Of a DNA stretch of 6,665 nt, positions 5,291 to 6,665 are shown piece by piece. Where the stretch lies: the NCBI GenBank assembly GCA_024641895.1, contig JAHECE010000144.1:1-6665 (forward strand). Reading direction: 5' to 3'. Position 1 is the stretch's first letter. Each line of letters begins with the position of its first letter. Below the pieces are notes generated by a model, which worked only from the letters and a program-made list of their open reading frames with translations, made no database searches and was not told the DNA's origin. Both the position numbers and the translations under genes were made by a program. This DNA comes from Actinomycetales bacterium (GTDB taxonomy: Bacteria; Actinomycetota; Actinomycetes; Actinomycetales; JAHECE01).

Positions 5291-6080
5291 GCCGGCGTCG
5301 CGCACCCGCGACGCCACGGCCCGCGCGTCGCGAGCCGACAGTTTCCAGCCACGGCAGGACCTCGCCCAGCACGCCCTGCCAGTAGCCCCAGTCATGGTCG
5401 CCCGGTCCGATGCTCTCGGTGACGGCCAGCCCTCGGACCTGTGCCGCGGCGGCGAGGAACCGCCGGTTCTCGTCGAGGTGCGCGTCGCTCGCCCCACAGG
5501 CAACGAACAGCTCGGGCAGCGGGCCCGGCACGAAGCGCAGCTGCGCCAGCAGCCAGAAGAGGTCGTCGCGCGTACCAGGGACCGTTCGGCCGCCGAAGAT
5601 CTTGTCCATGATCTCGGGGCGACGGGCGTACCGGCCCGGGTCGGCGATGTCGAGCGAGCCGGAGAGCGTCGCCGCGGCCGCGAACGTCGCCGGCTTGCGC
5701 AGGGCCCACTTGAGTGCTGCGTAACCACCCATCGACACACCGAGGACCGCGGTGTCCTCGCGTCGAGCCGAGAGGGGGAACCGTCCCGCGACCCAGGCCA
5801 CCAGCTCTTCGGACAGGAACTCCCAGTACCGCTCGCCATGCACCTCGTCCGTGCCGTAGCTCGCGCCGATCGGCGGCAGCACGAGCGCGAGGCCGCGGGC
5901 CGTCGCGTCGGCGACGATCGACGTGTTGCGCAGCCAGGCCGTGCCGTCGTCGTCGAGCCCGTGCACGAGGTAGAGCGTCGGGTAGCCGGACGGCGGCGGC
6001 GGCGCGTCGGGCAGGACGACGGAGAGTCGTGCAGGCCGCCCGAGGGCAGTCGAGTCGACCTGGGCACGATGCAGAGGCAC
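5280..6080 (-). CDS. Esterase-D-like alpha/beta hydrolase (putative esterase, PF00756 type)
   Basis: From GTG 6080 the product is 266 residues, a normal length for single-domain esterases of this family. It lacks a signal peptide, so it is probably cytoplasmic. After a strand (RLSVVLPDAP) comes YLVHGLDDDGTAW (37-49), carrying the oxyanion region. The nucleophile elbow is GVSMGG with Ser116; the acid is probably Asp199 (ACGASD) and the base His229 (GPGDHDW). The family hydrolyses short acyl esters, including S-formylglutathione, feruloyl and mycolyl esters in different members; the substrate here is unknown. GTG 6080 is preferred because TAGGGT lies 7 bases upstream, as in a leaderless promoter, and the protein then starts just before the first strand. 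An upstream ATG (6152) would add 24 unlikely residues rich in Cys, Arg and Ala. The C-terminal tail (250-266) is Arg-rich and overlaps the neighbour's terminator and stop codon. Confidence 0.85.
   Translation of the reverse strand: MPLHRAQVDSTALGRPARLSVVLPDAPPPPSGYPTLYLVHGLDDDGTAWLRNTSIVADATARGLALVLPPIGASYGTDEVHGERYWEFLSEELVAWVAGRFPLSARREDTAVLGVSMGGYAALKWALRKPATFAAAATLSGSLDIADPGRYARRPEIMDKIFGGRTVPGTRDDLFWLLAQLRFVPGPLPELFVACGASDAHLDENRRFLAAAAQVRGLAVTESIGPGDHDWGYWQGVLGEVLPWLETVGSRRAGRGVAGARRRLRR
5294..5315 (+). terminator. Probable terminator of the 4628-5290 gene, inside the esterase 3' end
   Basis: GGCGTCGCG (5294-5302) and CGCGACGCC (5307-5315) are perfect 9-bp complements with a 4-base CACC loop, starting 4 bases after the + strand stop codon. 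The position is typical of a terminator, though no U-tract follows. The same bases encode the Arg/Gly/Ala tail of the convergent esterase. Confidence 0.55.
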
Positions 6081-6087
6081 GACGGCG

Positions 6088-6093
6088 ACCCTA
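6088..6093 (-). promoter_or_regulatory. Candidate leaderless -10 box of the esterase gene
   Basis: TAGGGT on the - strand is followed by 7 bases (CGCCGTC) and then GTG 6080. The spacing predicts transcription starting at or beside the start codon. TGCCGG is found 17 bases upstream (6111-6116), similar to the weak -35 before the sulP uORF. No Shine-Dalgarno is present before GTG 6080, consistent with a leaderless mRNA. Confidence 0.5.
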
Positions 6094-6146
6094 GCGGCGA
6101 CCCCGGCGCACCGGCACGCGGGCGAGGCGTCACGCCGCGAGGGGTC

Positions 6147-6152
6147 TAGCAT
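6147..6152 (+). promoter_or_regulatory. Candidate -10 box for the acetylxylan-esterase-family gene
   Basis: TAGCAT matches TANNNT on the + strand. Transcription would start near 6160, which is 80 bases from the divergent esterase start. It is followed after 9 bases by GTG 6162, in frame with the downstream gene, so a near-leaderless longer start is possible. If GTG 6264 is used instead, the 5' UTR is about 100 bases and contains the palindrome GGGCGCGCCC (6230-6239). No clear -35 was found. Confidence 0.35.
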
Positions 6153-6263
6153 CGTCCGGGCGTGCGCCGGGGCCTGCTCGGCACGATCCGGCCCCGTCCG
6201 CTGGATCAGCACGCACGTCCTGAAGGGGTGGGCGCGCCCGCCGGAGCAACCGAAGAGGTCAGG

Positions 6264-6665
6264 GTGATCGAACTGGAGCACGGCTACGAGTTCGACCCGA
6301 CATACGGCTACGACCTCGACGGTCTGCTGGCGGTCGAGCCACCCGCGGAGCCTCCCGGCTACGTCGAGTTCTGGTCTGCCCGCTATGCCAAGGCCCTCGC
6401 CGTCGACCCCGCACCCGAGCTCAGCCCGTGCGACTTCACCCGGGTCGGGATGCGCGTCAGCGAGGTCCGCTACCGGTCCACCGACGACTTCACGATCCAT
6501 GGCTGGCTTCTCGAACCCGAGGACGGGGACGCGCGTCCCGGCGGGTTCGTCGTCGGCCACGGGTACGGCGGAATCGACCGACCCGACTTCGAGCTCCCGT
6601 GCGCCGGCGCGGTCTACTTCGTCCCCTGCCCACGCGGCCTCGCCCGCAGCGCCTGCCCACCGATA
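6264..6665 (+). CDS. Acetylxylan esterase family alpha/beta hydrolase (3' truncated by window edge)
   Basis: The first 134 residues are present and the frame is still open at the window edge. The N-terminal region (HGYEFDPTYGYDLDGLLAV, then GYVEFWSARYAKAL) and the strand pair RVSEVRYRSTDDFTIHGWLL match the acetylxylan esterase / cephalosporin-C deacetylase (AXE1, PF05448-type) family. Residues 98-103 read GHGYGG, the oxyanion-hole turn, and PCPRGLARS (121-129) is the family's RG-containing segment. The nucleophile, acid and His would lie beyond the edge. The family removes acetyl groups from xylan oligomers, other sugars or cephalosporin C. No signal peptide is seen, so it would act inside the cell on imported compounds. 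GTG 6264 follows GAGG (6255-6258) at a 5-base spacing; in-frame GTGs at 6228 and 6162 are alternatives. It is divergent from the other esterase. Confidence 0.82.
   Translation, partial: MIELEHGYEFDPTYGYDLDGLLAVEPPAEPPGYVEFWSARYAKALAVDPAPELSPCDFTRVGMRVSEVRYRSTDDFTIHGWLLEPEDGDARPGGFVVGHGYGGIDRPDFELPCAGAVYFVPCPRGLARSACPPI

Noticed and set aside
4586..6133. 515-codon - strand open frame spanning the esterase and the membrane-protein gene
   Set aside because: It is the wrong frame of the esterase in its first part and antisense to the 4628-5290 gene in the rest. The catalytic motifs (GVSMGG, GPGDHDW) are in the other frame.
6081..6560. N-terminal extension of the esterase up to an ATG at 6560
   Set aside because: It would be antisense to the acetylxylan-esterase-family gene, and its sequence shows no esterase-like conservation. 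The fold starts just after GTG 6080.

Overview
This is a very GC-rich window whose codons strongly favour G or C at third positions. It has several GTG starts, weak or missing Shine-Dalgarno sites at some genes, and TANNNT -10 boxes placed 7 nt before start codons, as in leaderless mRNAs. Together these point to an actinobacterium. The mix of a GAP/SfLAP protein, a META lipoprotein, SulP, PLDc_N-SHOCT and acetylxylan-esterase-type hydrolases would suit a soil or plant-polymer-degrading member of Micrococcales; that last step is inference.

Layout. At the left edge, the last 19 codons of a + strand gene run into a GGCCCCGC octamer repeat array (61-113). Beyond it, on the - strand, are a GAP/Sap (SfLAP) family membrane protein (125-796) and, transcriptionally upstream of it, a META-domain lipoprotein (842-1288). 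A 204-bp divergent control region follows. Then come, on the + strand, a possible 23-codon leaderless upstream ORF (1493-1564), a SulP-family anion transporter with a C-terminal STAS domain (1561-3210), and a six-helix membrane protein of unknown function 10 bp downstream (3221-3949). Next, also on the + strand, are a small PLDc_N/SHOCT membrane protein (4128-4505) and a three-helix membrane protein of unknown family (4628-5290). Each is set off by strong stem-loops. The right part holds two divergent alpha/beta-hydrolases: a complete esterase-D-like enzyme on the - strand (5280-6080) and the first third of an acetylxylan-esterase-family enzyme on the + strand (6264 to the window edge).

How the genes may work together. 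Most products sit in or on the membrane: a LysE-superfamily-like exporter, a surface lipoprotein, an anion transporter with a possible partner, and two small membrane proteins. The two hydrolases appear cytoplasmic and share a promoter region, so they may act together on acylated compounds. No mobile element, CRISPR array, tRNA or rRNA was seen. The most distinctive signal is the apparent leaderless uORF before sulP. Its stop codon overlaps an in-frame sulP ATG (ATGA), it encodes a Cys-Ala-Ala-Cys near its end, and a small hairpin covers those Cys codons. This resembles the cysteine-responsive leaderless uORFs known in mycobacteria, although it lacks their consecutive-Cys tail.
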